Shown piece after piece: positions 32,838-40,547 of a stretch of 64,000 bases of DNA (its first letter is position 1; the number at the start of each line of letters is the position of its first letter). The notes under the pieces were generated by a model. That model was not told the origin of the DNA and searched no databases. It saw only the letters and a program-made list of their open reading frames with translations. This stretch comes from Oharaeibacter diazotrophicus (lineage in GTDB: Bacteria > Pseudomonadota > Alphaproteobacteria > Rhizobiales > Pleomorphomonadaceae), in NCBI RefSeq assembly GCF_004362745.1, contig NZ_SNXY01000008.1, forward strand, positions 124,001 to 188,000, read 5' to 3'. The translations under genes and the position numbers were made by a program.

Positions 32838-34532
32838 ATGCGCGCTCTCCTCGGCAAGATCCTCTCGGGCAAGCCCTTCTCCGGCAAGGCCGCCATCGGC
32901 CGGCTGCCACGCCTCGTCGGCGCGCTGGTCGTCGCCGCGACGCTGGCGGGCTGTCAGGCCGACGAACTCGGCTACGGCCCCAAGGCCTCCCGTCCGCTCG
33001 GGCCGAAGATGAACGAGGCGATGAGCCGGCTCGGCATCGCGTCCGACGCGCCGGTGCTGATGCGGATCTTCAAGGAGGAGAGCAAGTTCGAGGTCTGGCG
33101 CAAGGACCGGACCGGACGCTACGCCCTGCTCGCCACCTATGACATCTGCAAGTGGTCGGGCCGGCTCGGGCCGAAGATCAAGGAGGGCGACCGTCAGGCG
33201 CCGGAGGGCTACTACACCATCACCCCCGGCCTGATGAACCCGAACTCGGCCTATCACCTCTCCTTCAACACCGGATTCCCCAACGCCTACGACCGCGCCA
33301 ACGGGCGCACCGGCTCGGCGCTGATGGTGCACGGCGCCTGTTCGTCGCGCGGCTGCTACGCCATGACCGACGCGCAGATCCAGGAGATCTACACCCTGGC
33401 GCGGGACGCCTTCCGCGGCGGCCAGAAGGCGTTCCAGCTGCAGGCCTATCCCTTCCGCATGACCGCCGAGAACATGGCGCGGCACTGGGACGACCCCAAC
33501 ATGCCGTTCTGGCGCATGCTCAAGGAGGGCTACGATACCTTCGAGCTGACGCGCCAGGAGCCGCGGGTCGACGTCTGCGGCCGCAAGTACGTCTTCAACG
33601 CCACCGCCAAGGCGGCGCTGAACCCGGCCGCGGCCTGCCCCGAACTGGTCAAGCCGCCGGAACTGGTGGCGGCGCTCACCGCCAAGGCCAAGGCCGACGA
33701 CGACAAGGCGGTGGTGATGGCCGCCCGCTTCCGCACCGAGCGGGAGGCCGAGGAGCGCCGCCAGATCCTGATCGCCCAGAACGTCGAGGCCGAGCGCCGC
33801 CGCGCCGAGGAGGCGCGGATCGCCGCCCTGCAGCCGCGCGGCGACGGCGGCAAGCTGATCACCGCGCTGGTCGACACCGTGCGCAGCGCCGCCACCAGCG
33901 TCGGCAACGTCGCCGGCGTCGGCGGCGAGCCGACGGCCACCGGCACCCTGGTCGCGACCGCACCGGCGCCGACCGACGCCGGCGACCCCGTCACGACCGC
34001 CGCCGTCGACGCGGCGCCGCTGCCCCGGCGCGATCCGCGCCTGCCGGAGCCGGAGCCGGCGCTCGCCCTCGTGGCCGCGCCGCAGCCGCCGTCCTCCGGC
34101 GTCGGCGCGATGTTCGGCCGGCTGTTCTCCTTCGGATCGGACGAGGCGCCGCCGGCCGAGGCCGCGCCCGAGCCGGTCGTCGCCGCCGTCGCGCCCGCGG
34201 CGACGGCTCCCGTCGCGACAGCTCCCGTCGCGGCTGCCGCCACCGTAGCCACCGCCCGCCCGTCGGCCGCCCGGCCCGCGGCGGCACGCCCGAACCCGAC
34301 CGTCGCGACGGCCCCGGTCGCGGCCGCGCCGCCCGCCGTCACGCCGGCCGCCGCGATCCCGCCGCTCGCCGCCCCGGCGCCGTCCGGTCCCGCCCTCGCG
34401 GCGTCGGCCCCCGCCGTCGGCGAACCGGCCTGCACCGCCGCCGCGCCCTGCCAGGCCCCGGTGACGGCCGCCGCCGCCGAGCCGACGCCGAGCGACAAGA
34501 GCCTGATGGACCGCATCGGCAACTGGTTCTGA
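32838..34532 (+). CDS. L,D-transpeptidase (YkuD) lipoprotein with Ala/Pro-rich tail
   Basis: A 564-residue lipoprotein; the lipobox ends LAGC about 30 residues in. The YkuD domain (about 65-230) contains the catalytic motif HGACSSRGCYAM, His165 to nucleophile Cys173, as in the YafK/DpaA-like branch, whose members remodel peptidoglycan or its links to outer-membrane protein. The segment YDICKWSGRLGPKIKEGDRQAPEGYYTI is typical. A charged helical region follows, and the last 200 residues are low-complexity Ala/Pro/Val, perhaps a spacer through the cell wall, ending in SLMDRIGNWF. The ATG before RALLGKIL gives a clean signal peptide. Confidence 0.9.
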   Translation: MRALLGKILSGKPFSGKAAIGRLPRLVGALVVAATLAGCQADELGYGPKASRPLGPKMNEAMSRLGIASDAPVLMRIFKEESKFEVWRKDRTGRYALLATYDICKWSGRLGPKIKEGDRQAPEGYYTITPGLMNPNSAYHLSFNTGFPNAYDRANGRTGSALMVHGACSSRGCYAMTDAQIQEIYTLARDAFRGGQKAFQLQAYPFRMTAENMARHWDDPNMPFWRMLKEGYDTFELTRQEPRVDVCGRKYVFNATAKAALNPAAACPELVKPPELVAALTAKAKADDDKAVVMAARFRTEREAEERRQILIAQNVEAERRRAEEARIAALQPRGDGGKLITALVDTVRSAATSVGNVAGVGGEPTATGTLVATAPAPTDAGDPVTTAAVDAAPLPRRDPRLPEPEPALALVAAPQPPSSGVGAMFGRLFSFGSDEAPPAEAAPEPVVAAVAPAATAPVATAPVAAAATVATARPSAARPAAARPNPTVATAPVAAAPPAVTPAAAIPPLAAPAPSGPALAASAPAVGEPACTAAAPCQAPVTAAAAEPTPSDKSLMDRIGNWF

Positions 34533-34699
34533 CCCGACCGTCCGTTCGTACGGAACCCGGCCCCGCGGCGCCCTCGACAGAAGGGGGGACCGCCGCCGCG
34601 GACCGCTCGCCCCGGTTGGCGAAGTCGTGATCCGGACGGCGTGACGCGGGCGCGCGACGGGTCTTCCGCGACCGGACTCCCCGGGTTAAGCTCACCCTC

Positions 34700-35212
34700 A
34701 TGAGCACGCTGTCGATCGACGTCCGCAGGGCCAGGGTTGACGACGCAGCCGGGATCGCCGCGGTGCACGACGGCGCTTGGCGCCACGCCTACCGCGGCAT
34801 CCTGCCCGGCATCGACCTCGAACGGATGGTCGAGCGCCGCGGCCCGACGTGGTGGCAGAAGGCGATCCGCCGGCACGTGCTGGTGCTCGTGCTCGAGGTC
34901 GACCGCCGGATCGTCGGCTACGCCACGCTGGGGCCGAGCCGGATGCGCACGCTGCCCTACAAGGGCGAGATCTACGAGATCTACCTCGTGCCGGAATACC
35001 AGGGCCTCGGCCTCGGCGGCCGGCTGTTCCAGGCCGCCCGGCGACTGCTCGGCGACCTCAAGTTCACCGGCGTCGCCGTCCGTGCCCTCGCCGCCAACGA
35101 GGGCGCCGTCGCCTTCTACAAACGCCGCGGCGGTCGGCCCGTGGTCGAGACCGGCGAACGCATCGGCGACACCGTGCTCCCCGTGGTCGTGTTCGGCTGG
35201 GACCAGGGCTGA
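34700..35212 (+). CDS. GNAT family N-acetyltransferase
   Basis: A 170-residue acetyl-CoA dependent transferase. Motif A is clear: EIYEIYLVPEYQGLGLGGRLFQAARR, with QGLGLGG binding the CoA pyrophosphate, and motif B follows with ALAANEGAVAFYKRRGGRPV. The N-terminus has the GIAAVHDGAWRHAYRGILP stretch common in this group. The acceptor is unknown. It stands alone. Confidence 0.88.
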   Translation: MSTLSIDVRRARVDDAAGIAAVHDGAWRHAYRGILPGIDLERMVERRGPTWWQKAIRRHVLVLVLEVDRRIVGYATLGPSRMRTLPYKGEIYEIYLVPEYQGLGLGGRLFQAARRLLGDLKFTGVAVRALAANEGAVAFYKRRGGRPVVETGERIGDTVLPVVVFGWDQG

Positions 35213-35366
35213 TACCGCACTCGCGACGTTCCGACCCGTGGACGGAGCTTTCGCGCGCGAGCAGCGCCCGGGACCTCTGGTCGCCACCGGATCCTTGGGC
35301 GATCGGCGGGCCGCCCGGCCGTTGCACCCGCTTCGACCCTTCCGCTCCTCCTCCATCGCGCGCCCG

Positions 35367-35960
35367 CTAGTCCTCCGCGGACGGATCAATGTCGCCGGCG
35401 CGGCGGGCGAGAAGGTCGTCCAGCGAAACCGCCGGTCGGGGCGGACCGGGCGGCGACGGTCGCGGCGGCAGGTGGCGGCGCAGATCGGCGAGGGCCGACC
35501 GGATCTCCGCGGGCACGTCTTCGTCGGGGGGGACCACGGGGTCGGCGAGCATGCGGCGCAGCAGCAGGACGGAGGCGGCCAGCACGAGCCGGTCGCCGGG
35601 CGCGACCGCGCCCGCGACGCCGCCGCTCGCCGCGGCGACGATCGCCTCGACCGCCTCCCCCGAGCGCAGGTCCGACCAGCGGACGTCGGCGGCCGGCCCG
35701 GGGCCGTCGGCCGGGGCGAGGCCGTGGACGAAGCGGTCGACTTCGTCGGGCCGGCCGGCGCGGCGCAGCCGCGCGGCGACGTCGGCGCGGAGCTCGGGAA
35801 AGCAGTTGAGCGCGTTGCGCAGATGGGCCACCCGGGCCGCCGACGCCGACGCCGGCTCGGCGAGGGCGGCCTCGACCACGTTCAAGACGACCGCGCGCAC
35901 GCCGACGAGCCGATCGCGGCCGGGACGTTCGCGGCCCGGGCGGTCCGCCGGCGCGGTCAC
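35367..35960 (-). CDS. Unknown 197-residue protein at the end of the glycan cluster
   Basis: A soluble-looking protein of 197 residues, with no signal peptide or membrane segment. Two helical regions (around VGVRAVVLNVVEAALAEPASASAARVAHLRNALNCF and LRSGEAVEAIVAAASGGVAGAV) precede a proline/arginine-rich part and a short C-terminal acidic helix LDDLLARRAGDIDPSAED. The GTG start overlaps the stop codon of the giant glycosyltransferase gene (GTGA), so translation is coupled and a partner role is likely. No family was recognised. Confidence 0.65.
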   Translation of the reverse strand: MTAPADRPGRERPGRDRLVGVRAVVLNVVEAALAEPASASAARVAHLRNALNCFPELRADVAARLRRAGRPDEVDRFVHGLAPADGPGPAADVRWSDLRSGEAVEAIVAAASGGVAGAVAPGDRLVLAASVLLLRRMLADPVVPPDEDVPAEIRSALADLRRHLPPRPSPPGPPRPAVSLDDLLARRAGDIDPSAED

Positions 35961-38900
35961 GATCCGTCCCCCGCTTGGGAGTCGACCACGATCCGCGGCA
36001 CGACGGCGTCGCGGTACTCCGGCGAGGCCGTCATGACGTCGACGACGATGCGCTTGGCGTCGTCGGGCGCGGCGCGCTCGAACGCCCGCATGAACTGCGC
36101 GATGCCGCCCTCGTCGCCGGCCCGGCCGAGGATCTCGCGGTAGCAGGCCTCGACGAAGGCGCGGCCGTCGAGGCGTCGCAGTTCGGCGAGGTCGACGCCG
36201 GGCAGGGCCAGCGCCGCGAGCAGCCGGGGGTTCGCGTGGACGGCCTCGAAATACTCGTCCGAGGCGATCAGCTCGTCGACGGCCCGGGCGAGGTGAACGC
36301 CGGCGGCGAGCGCCCTGTCGATGCCGGCGACCTCGGCGTCGGTCGGCGCGCGCCCGAGCAGCCCGGCGAGGAGCTCGCGGCCGCGGCGCCGGCCGAGCAC
36401 GGTCTCGGAGGCCCGCGCCACCGGCGGCGGACCGGCCGCCAGCGTGAACAGCGGCCGCTCGACGCCGTCGCGGTGCATCACGGCCTGCTCGACGGCGCCG
36501 ACGACGATCTCGGCGACGTCCCGCGCCGTCCGGCCGCGGACGAAGGCCTCCGCGAGCGCGTCGGCCTCGGCGAGCCGTGGCTCGGACCCGAGGATCGCGA
36601 GCATCGCCTCGGCGAGGCCTTCGGGATCGCCGCGCTCGGCCCGCGCGACGACGGGGAGCACGTCCTCGGCCAAGTCGGCGCCGACGGCGAGGACCGGACG
36701 ACGGGCGGCGAGGGTACGGCGGATGGCGGCGCCGGTCTCGGCCCGCGATCCGCCGCCGGGGACGACGACCAGATCGGACGCCGCGGCGAGGATGTGGACC
36801 TGCTCGACCGCCAGCGCCGCGTCGGCGGCGACGACCCGGTCGGCGAGGCCGTGGAGGGCGATCAGCTCGCGGCAGGTCGCATCGAGACAGCGGATGTCGG
36901 CAGCGGACCCCGCCGACGCGGCGAGGACGAGTTGCGCCCGCGGAAAGCGCCCGCGCGACAGGGCGAAGGCCTCGATCAGGTCGGGCGGCGGCGGGCCGAC
37001 CGAGAGGACGATCGGTCCGTCGGCCGCGAGGCCGAGGACGTGGCGCAGCCCGTCGCGCGCGAGCACCGGGAGATCGGGGACGACGCGGGGCAGCAGCGTC
37101 ACCCTGTCGTGGAGGCCGTGTTCGGCGAGACGGTTCAGGTCGGCGAGCGTGTGGACGAAGACGCCGTCGACGGCGGCGAGTTCGGCCGCGTGGTCGCGGA
37201 GGAAGGCTTCGCGCGCATCGGCGCCGTCCTCCGGCGCCTCGTCGAGGACGACGTGCACGACGATCCGGTGGACGCGCAAATGGGCGAGGCCGCGGACGAA
37301 GTCGTCGGCCGCGAAGGCGGCGGGGTCGTGGCCCACCAGCACGGCGTCGAAGCGCTCGTCGACCGCGCGGCGGCACAGCGACTCGAAATCGCCCGCCCGC
37401 GGCGACCACAGCCGACGGACGGTCCCGGGCGCGGCTTCGGCCGCGTCCCGGGCGCCCCAGTGCTCGACCTCGTAGGGCCCGGCGGGCAAGGCGCGGGCGA
37501 TGGCCGCGACGTCGCCGGACGGGCCGTCGTCGTAGCGCGCGATCGCGGCGAGGCGGATCCGCTCCTTCGTCGGCCGTGGGGCCTCCAGCCGATCGACCAA
37601 GGCCGCGACGTGCTCGCAAGGCATTTCCCCCTCCCCTCGTTCTCTCTCCGGCTCCGCCGATCCCGGTGCACGCCCGGATGCGACCGCTCTCAGCACCCGC
37701 GCGAGGTCGAGCCGGTCGAAGGCGACCCGGTGCGATCCCGGTTCCGCGTCGGGATCGCCGGACGCGACGAAACGCGACCGCACGCGGATCACCCGCCCCC
37801 CGCGGCGAGGGTCGAACCGCGCGCCGATCGCGGGCGCGATCACCAGTCGTCCAGCCGCGACGGCGGCGGCGGCGACGGCCTCGACCACCGGTCCGGCGGT
37901 CGGCGGGACGACGGCGTCGGCGGCGCGGCAGAGCGCGGCGAGGCGCGCCGGCGTCGGCTCGGCGCCGTCGACGACGACGCGCGGCGCGTCCGGCTCGGCA
38001 CGGATGCGGTCCACCACGGCCTGGACGCCGGTCGACGGGTCGGTGCCGGCCGCGACGACCAGGACCACATCGTCGGTGGCGGCGAAGGCGGAAACATAGG
38101 CCTTCAGCACCGCGTGGGTCTCCTCGTCGGGGTGTCCCGAGGCGACGAGCAGGAAGACGAAGGGCCCTTCGCCCCGCGCCCGCGGCGTCGCCGCGGGCGG
38201 CGCCGGTGCGGCGGAACCGTCGTCGATCACCGCGACGGGCACGCGGACGCCGCTGTCGCGGCAGACCTTGGCGCCGTGGCGCCCGGACACCAGGACGCCG
38301 TCGAGGCCAGCGTTGACCTGGCGCACCAGCCACGACGGCAGCCGGCTCCCGCCGCCGGCGAGCCGCTGCAGGCGGAGGTCGGCCAACTGGCCGCGTGCGG
38401 TCGGTGCCGCGGCGTCGCGGAAGCCGACGCTCGGTGCGGCGATCGAGAGCGGGGCGGCGGTGCCGGCGGCCGGGGCGGCGTCCGGTTCGTCGACGCGATC
38501 GGCCGCGTGGACGGGTGTCGCGTCGATCGCCTGCAGCGCCCGGGCGAAGGCGTCGTCGAAGCCGGCCGGAGTGCTAGCCGGTTCGGGGGGGCCCTCGACG
38601 AGGACCTGCCGGCGGCCGGACGGCGCGGGTGTCGGCACCAGGGCCGCCGAAAGGGACAGGCCGTAGCGGCGGTCGAGGAACGCGAGCAGCTTCGGCAGGC
38701 TTCGGTCGATCGACAGTTCGGCGGCGCGCGCCCGCTGGCGCCGGACGAGGCCGCGAAGGCCGGACCGCGTGCGGAAGACCTCCGCGATCGCGGCGGCGAG
38801 TTCCTCCGGGTCGGGGCTCTCCAGGAGACGGCCGGCGCCGCCGAGGGTCTCGGCCACGGCGGCGGCGCGCAGGGCGAAGACGGGGACGCCGAAGGCCATC

Positions 38901-39721
38901 GCCTCGACGAGGGGAACGCCGAAACCCTCGTGCCGGCTGTAGGAGACATAGGCGTCGGCGTCGCGGTAGAGGCCGTAGAGCTCCTCGTTCGGGACCGCGC
39001 CGACCACGGCGACACGGTCGCCGAGGCCGAGGCGGGCCGTGTCGTCGCGCAGCGCGCGCAGATGGTCGCGACCGTGGTCGGCGTGGCCGCACAGGGTCAG
39101 CCGTACGCGCCGGCCGACCGCGCGCTCGATCGCGGGCACCGCGCGGATCAGGTCGTGCTGCCCCTTGTTGCGGCAGATCCGGCCGACGAAGAGCACGTGG
39201 AAGACGTCGTCGCGGTGGCGGTAGGGCCGGGCGCGGTGGGGACGGTCGGGCAGGCCCTCGAAGTCGGCCAGCAGGCAGATCGGCTCGACGTCGGAAAAGC
39301 CGCGCTCGACGAGGGCGCGGGCGTTGAAGGCGCTGTCGCACACCGCACCGTCGACGACCCCGCGCAACCGCGCCAACTGGGTGTAGCCCTCGACGACGGA
39401 TCTGCGGACGACCTCGTCGCCGGGGCCGAAGAAGGCCGGCTTGGTGATGTTGTGGTAGACGAGGATCTTGCGGCACTTTGCCGAGACGACCTCGTCGATC
39501 ACGGGGTTGTCGGCGGAATGGTGGATCAGCAGGACGTCGTCGGGGCCGAGCGCGTCGGCGGAGAAGCGCTCGATCCGGCCCGCCAGGTCGCGGTGGACGT
39601 TCCAGGTGCCGACCGAGCCGGCCAGCCCGACGCGACCGAGCCGCTCGGCGAGCAGCAGCATGGCGTTGGTGATGGCGTCCAGCGGATGGTTTCCGGCGTG
39701 GTACTGGAAAAGCTTCGTCAT
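35957..39721 (-). CDS. Multi-module glycosyltransferase with C-terminal DUF4214
   Basis: A 1254-residue protein. Residues about 1-370 form a GT4-type GT-B glycosyltransferase: VLFVGRICRNKGQHDLIRA, and the donor-binding EX7E pair in SRHEGFGVPLVEAMAFGVPVF. Two further GT-B-like regions follow (about 440-660 and 690-1060). They have fold-like phrases, such as AALCRAADAVVPPTAGPVVEAVA and HILAAASDLVVVPGGGSRAE, but lack a full EX7E pair, so they may be inactive. The C-terminus (about 1110-1240) is a DUF4214 domain, often found in secreted or S-layer-linked proteins and in large GTs. A GTG four codons earlier is possible. It is the third gene of a four-gene minus-strand cluster. Confidence 0.8.
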   Translation of the reverse strand: MTKLFQYHAGNHPLDAITNAMLLLAERLGRVGLAGSVGTWNVHRDLAGRIERFSADALGPDDVLLIHHSADNPVIDEVVSAKCRKILVYHNITKPAFFGPGDEVVRRSVVEGYTQLARLRGVVDGAVCDSAFNARALVERGFSDVEPICLLADFEGLPDRPHRARPYRHRDDVFHVLFVGRICRNKGQHDLIRAVPAIERAVGRRVRLTLCGHADHGRDHLRALRDDTARLGLGDRVAVVGAVPNEELYGLYRDADAYVSYSRHEGFGVPLVEAMAFGVPVFALRAAAVAETLGGAGRLLESPDPEELAAAIAEVFRTRSGLRGLVRRQRARAAELSIDRSLPKLLAFLDRRYGLSLSAALVPTPAPSGRRQVLVEGPPEPASTPAGFDDAFARALQAIDATPVHAADRVDEPDAAPAAGTAAPLSIAAPSVGFRDAAAPTARGQLADLRLQRLAGGGSRLPSWLVRQVNAGLDGVLVSGRHGAKVCRDSGVRVPVAVIDDGSAAPAPPAATPRARGEGPFVFLLVASGHPDEETHAVLKAYVSAFAATDDVVLVVAAGTDPSTGVQAVVDRIRAEPDAPRVVVDGAEPTPARLAALCRAADAVVPPTAGPVVEAVAAAAVAAGRLVIAPAIGARFDPRRGGRVIRVRSRFVASGDPDAEPGSHRVAFDRLDLARVLRAVASGRAPGSAEPERERGEGEMPCEHVAALVDRLEAPRPTKERIRLAAIARYDDGPSGDVAAIARALPAGPYEVEHWGARDAAEAAPGTVRRLWSPRAGDFESLCRRAVDERFDAVLVGHDPAAFAADDFVRGLAHLRVHRIVVHVVLDEAPEDGADAREAFLRDHAAELAAVDGVFVHTLADLNRLAEHGLHDRVTLLPRVVPDLPVLARDGLRHVLGLAADGPIVLSVGPPPPDLIEAFALSRGRFPRAQLVLAASAGSAADIRCLDATCRELIALHGLADRVVAADAALAVEQVHILAAASDLVVVPGGGSRAETGAAIRRTLAARRPVLAVGADLAEDVLPVVARAERGDPEGLAEAMLAILGSEPRLAEADALAEAFVRGRTARDVAEIVVGAVEQAVMHRDGVERPLFTLAAGPPPVARASETVLGRRRGRELLAGLLGRAPTDAEVAGIDRALAAGVHLARAVDELIASDEYFEAVHANPRLLAALALPGVDLAELRRLDGRAFVEACYREILGRAGDEGGIAQFMRAFERAAPDDAKRIVVDVMTASPEYRDAVVPRIVVDSQAGDGS

Positions 39722-39817
39722 CTCGACCTTCACCGCCGCCCCTGCGGCGTCCGGCGACCCGCGGCACCCCCCTGAGGCCCGGGCTTCCCTCCGTCATGCG
39801 CCCGGCGCGGGCGCCGA

Positions 39818-40489
39818 TCACGCGCCGTCCGCTCCCGGCCGGCGGAACGACAGGCGGGAGCGCACCCGCGTCCGGCTCTCTGGCAGCGCGATCGAACCGT
39901 CCGGCATGTCGCGGCGGACGATGGCGCCGGCGCCGATCCGGCAGTCGTCGCCGATGGTGAGGCCGGCGTGGATGCGTGCGCCCATGGCGACCGTGCAGCG
40001 CGCGCCGATCCGGGTGTCGCTCGCCACGGTGGCGTGGGGCAGGATGGCCGTGAAGTCGCCGACCTCGACCCGCGCGCCGAGCACGTTGTGGGCGAACAGG
40101 TGGACGTGGCGCCCGAGCACGACGTCGGTCAGGACGGCGAAGGGGCCGACGTAGCAGCCCTCGCCGAGGGTCGCGTGGGACGACACGACCGCGGAGGTGT
40201 GCACGAAGCGCGGCCAGCGGCAGTTGCGCAGGGCGGGACGGGCGCGGATGGCGGCGGCGTGGTCGGGATCGGCGACCGTCAGGAAGGCGTCGACCGCGGC
40301 GCCGTCGACCGAGTCGATCGTGCCGACGTCGTGGCCGAGCACCATCCCGGCCGGACGGTCGTCGACGACGCCACGGATCGGCGCGCCCGCCGTCTCGAAG
40401 ATGCAGATCAGGTTGCGGGCGTTGCGGCCGCCGCCGATCAGCAGCACGCCCTCGGGGGCGGCGGGGTCGAGAACGGGGTGTCGGTACAT
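39818..40489 (-). CDS. PglD/NeuD-type sugar acyltransferase
   Basis: A 223-residue protein with an N-terminal nucleotide-sugar-binding segment (LLIGGGRNARNLICIFETAG, GVVDDRP) and a left-handed beta-helix of hexapeptide repeats (HTSAVVSSHATLGEGCYVGPFAVLTDVV through IGDDCRIGAGAIV). Members add acetyl groups from acetyl-CoA to UDP-amino sugars or sialic acids for surface glycans. The catalytic histidine probably lies in HLFAHNVLGARVEVGDF. The ATG used is preceded by a run of T and no clear ribosome site; TTG two codons earlier is an alternative. It lies between two glycosyltransferase genes. Confidence 0.85.
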   Translation of the reverse strand: MYRHPVLDPAAPEGVLLIGGGRNARNLICIFETAGAPIRGVVDDRPAGMVLGHDVGTIDSVDGAAVDAFLTVADPDHAAAIRARPALRNCRWPRFVHTSAVVSSHATLGEGCYVGPFAVLTDVVLGRHVHLFAHNVLGARVEVGDFTAILPHATVASDTRIGARCTVAMGARIHAGLTIGDDCRIGAGAIVRRDMPDGSIALPESRTRVRSRLSFRRPGADGA

Positions 40490-40547
40490 GGGCAAAAAAG
40501 TCCCTTCGACGGTCTCGCGGCGCCCCGGCGGGGTGCCGCGCGTTCGC

